Assembly (NCBI RefSeq): GCF_018130545.1
Contig: NZ_JAFCKF010000001.1
Coordinates: 744,001-808,000, forward strand
Direction of reading: 5' to 3'
DNA from: Bradyrhizobium tropiciagri
GTDB taxonomy: Bacteria; Pseudomonadota; Alphaproteobacteria; Rhizobiales; Xanthobacteraceae
DNA: 64,000 nt
Shown here: one piece after another, positions 62,335 through 64,000 of the stretch
Position numbering within the stretch: position 1 is the first letter of the stretch
Layout: every line of letters starts with the position of its first letter
The notes under the pieces: model-generated
What the model was told of the DNA's origin: nothing
Database searches by the model: none
The model's input: only the letters and a program-made list of their open reading frames with translations
Program-made: the position numbers and the translations under genes

Positions 62335-63798
62335 GTGTTTGGTAAGCGTAGCGGAAACGATGGGGACGTGCGGGCACCCAAGCCCGCTTTTCAGACGCCG
62401 GAGCCTGCCGGCACGTCGACCATGCCGCGCGAGTCCGCGGCACCGGCGATCTCGTCGCCACCGCTGGCACCGAGCAAGCCGCCGCCCGCTCCCGCTGCCG
62501 AGGCGCGCCGCTCGGACAATTACTACCAGGTCAAGGCGACGATCTTCGGCGCCCTGATCGAGGCGATCGACCTGGCCCAGCTTGCCAAGCTGGACAGCGA
62601 GTCGGCGCGCGAGGAAATCCGCGACATCGTCAACGAGATCATCGCGATCAAGAACATCGTGATGTCGATCGCCGAGCAGGAAGAGCTGCTCGACGACATC
62701 TGCAACGACGTGCTCGGCTACGGCCCGCTCGAGCCGTTGCTGTCGCGCGACGACATCGCCGACATCATGGTCAACGGCGCGGGCACCGTGTTCATCGAAG
62801 TCGCCGGCAAGATCCAGCGCACCGGAATCCGCTTTCGCGACAACCAGCAGCTGCTCAACATCTGCCAGCGCATCGTCAGCCAGGTCGGCCGGCGCGTCGA
62901 CGAATCCTCGCCGATCTGCGACGCCCGCCTCGCCGACGGCTCGCGCGTCAACGCCATCGTGCCGCCGCTGGCGATCGACGGCCCCGCACTCACCATCCGC
63001 AAATTCAAGAAGGACAAGCTGACGCTGGAGCAGCTCGTCAAGTTCGGCGCCATCACGCCGGAAGGGGCGACCATCCTGCAGATCATCGGCCGGGTCCGCT
63101 GCAATGTGATCATCTCGGGCGGCACCGGCTCGGGCAAGACCACGCTGCTGAACTGCCTGACCAACTATATCGAGCACGACGAGCGCGTCATCACCTGCGA
63201 AGACGCCGCCGAACTCCAGCTGCAGCAGCCGCACGTGGTGCGACTGGAAACCCGGCCGCCGAACATCGAAGGCGAAGGCCAGGTGACGATGCGCGAACTG
63301 GTGCGCAACTGCCTGCGTATGCGCCCCGAGCGGATCATCGTCGGCGAAGTCCGCGGACCCGAGGCGTTCGACCTGTTGCAGGCGATGAACACGGGCCATG
63401 ACGGCTCGATGGGCACGCTGCACGCCAACAATCCGCGCGAGGCGCTGTCGCGCTGCGAATCCATGATCACCATGGGCGGCTTTTCGCTTCCTTCGCGGAC
63501 CATTCGCGAGATGATCTGCGCCTCGGTCGACATCATCGTGCAGGCCGCGCGCCTGCGCGACGGTTCGCGCCGCATCACGCACATCACCGAGGTGATGGGC
63601 ATGGAAGGCGACACCATCATCACCCAGGATATCTTCCTCTACGACGTGGTCGGGGAAGACGCCAACGGCAAGATCATCGGCAAGCACCGCTCGACCGGCA
63701 TCGGCCGGCCGCGCTTCTGGGAACGTGCGCGCTACTACAATGAAGAGAAGCGGCTTGCGGCGGCGTTGGACGCCTCCGACTCGCCGCCGCCGGCCTAG
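62335..63798 (+). CDS. cpaF: Pilus motor ATPase CpaF (TadA)
   Basis: A 487-aa type II/IV secretion ATPase that powers pilus growth and retraction. Walker [15 protein letters not shown] (about residue 262), Asp-box CEDAAELQL, Walker B-region [20 protein letters not shown] and His-box [15 protein letters not shown] are present. The first 60 residues are a Pro/Ala-rich linker. Start GTG 62335 after GGAG; no ATG is available before the core. Confidence 0.96.
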   Translation: MFGKRSGNDGDVRAPKPAFQTPEPAGTSTMPRESAAPAISSPPLAPSKPPPAPAAEARRSDNYYQVKATIFGALIEAIDLAQLAKLDSESAREEIRDIVNEIIAIKNIVMSIAEQEELLDDICNDVLGYGPLEPLLSRDDIADIMVNGAGTVFIEVAGKIQRTGIRFRDNQQLLNICQRIVSQVGRRVDESSPICDARLADGSRVNAIVPPLAIDGPALTIRKFKKDKLTLEQLVKFGAITPEGATILQIIGRVRCNVIISGGTGSGKTTLLNCLTNYIEHDERVITCEDAAELQLQQPHVVRLETRPPNIEGEGQVTMRELVRNCLRMRPERIIVGEVRGPEAFDLLQAMNTGHDGSMGTLHANNPREALSRCESMITMGGFSLPSRTIREMICASVDIIVQAARLRDGSRRITHITEVMGMEGDTIITQDIFLYDVVGEDANGKIIGKHRSTGIGRPRFWERARYYNEEKRLAAALDASDSPPPA

Positions 63799-63809
63799 GG
63801 AGACGCAGG

Positions 63810-64000
63810 ATGCAGATGCAGATCCTTGCCCTCGCGTTTCTCGCCGCCACCACCGTGGGCGGCCTCGCCTGGGTGTTCCTGTATCCCTACCTCTCGGGGG
63901 AGAAGAAGGCCGAGTCGCGCCGCGCATCGGTGGCGCGCAGCGAACCTTCGACGAACCGGACGGCCGACCGCACGCAGCGCTCGCGCCGCGAGCAGGTCGA
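63810..64000 (+). CDS. TadB-like pilus inner-membrane protein (N-terminal fragment)
   Basis: An ATG after GGGAG opens MQMQILALAFLAATTVGGLAWVFLYPYLSGEKKAESRR..., one membrane segment then a basic polar stretch, as at the start of TadB (T2SS F-type). Only 63 residues are visible before the window ends. The order cpaF-tadB supports the call. Confidence 0.85.
   Translation, partial: MQMQILALAFLAATTVGGLAWVFLYPYLSGEKKAESRRASVARSEPSTNRTADRTQRSRREQV

Noticed and set aside
60937-63927. 996-codon minus-strand open frame opposite cpaE/cpaF
   Set aside because: Long antisense frames arise easily in GC-rich genes; the product is a His/Arg/Asp-rich mix and the opposite strand holds clear cpa genes.

Overview
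The window looks like a chromosome segment from Bradyrhizobium or a close Nitrobacteraceae relative (Alphaproteobacteria). It is GC-rich. It carries a PhyR-NepR-EcfG general stress module, a urt/ure urea operon, an alphaproteobacterial-type cpa/tad pilus locus, many small DUF genes and the dispersed palindromic repeats usual in this group. The species assignment is inferred from gene content only.

1-8.7 kb: assimilatory sulfate reduction. A truncated sulfate-binding protein gene is followed on the minus strand by cysH, DUF934, cysI, DUF2849 and cysG, several of them overlapping. Divergent from them are cysD and a fused cysN/cysC. Together they cover sulfate binding, activation to APS/PAPS, reduction to sulfite and sulfide, and siroheme synthesis. 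8.7-13.5 kb: a divergent AraC regulator/MFS exporter pair, then malate synthase G.

13.6-28.5 kb: a stretch of mostly small stress genes ending in phyR, nepR and ecfG. Reading the intergenic regions by eye, I find repeated exact GGAAC-N16/17-CGTT sequences, the consensus known for EcfG sigma factors. They precede DUF3309, L,D-transpeptidase/DUF2865, an AI-2E-type transporter, a DUF883/holin-like pair, an 84-aa protein, a pair of overlapping small genes, a ribbon-helix-helix protein and a 46-aa protein. Three near-matches precede an exported protein, phyR and nepR-ecfG. Several of these genes were too short for ordinary ORF calling. The same stretch holds a fluoride riboswitch leading a 57-aa membrane protein and CrcB, and a TetR/CYP199-like P450 pair with a palindromic operator.

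28.6-36.9 kb: a large GGDEF/EAL protein, a cupredoxin, a polytopic membrane protein, a di-heme peroxidase and an HWE-type histidine kinase whose ATP-binding N-box is degenerate.

36.9-49.4 kb: a long minus-strand urea operon, urtABCDE-ureDAB-(MESH1-like HD hydrolase)-ureC-(two ABM-fold proteins)-ureEFG, with a near-perfect sigma-54 -24/-12 promoter upstream of urtA. 49.9-52.2 kb: DEAD-box helicase, an IF-1 with a C-terminal tail and a cold-shock protein. 52.3-64 kb: tight-adherence pilus genes. TadE/TadG-like and a CpaC-N-like gene lie on the minus strand, and flp-cpaABCDEF-tadB on the plus strand run off the window end. Between the two groups lie a GT-C-like membrane protein and a fatty-acid hydroxylase family protein.
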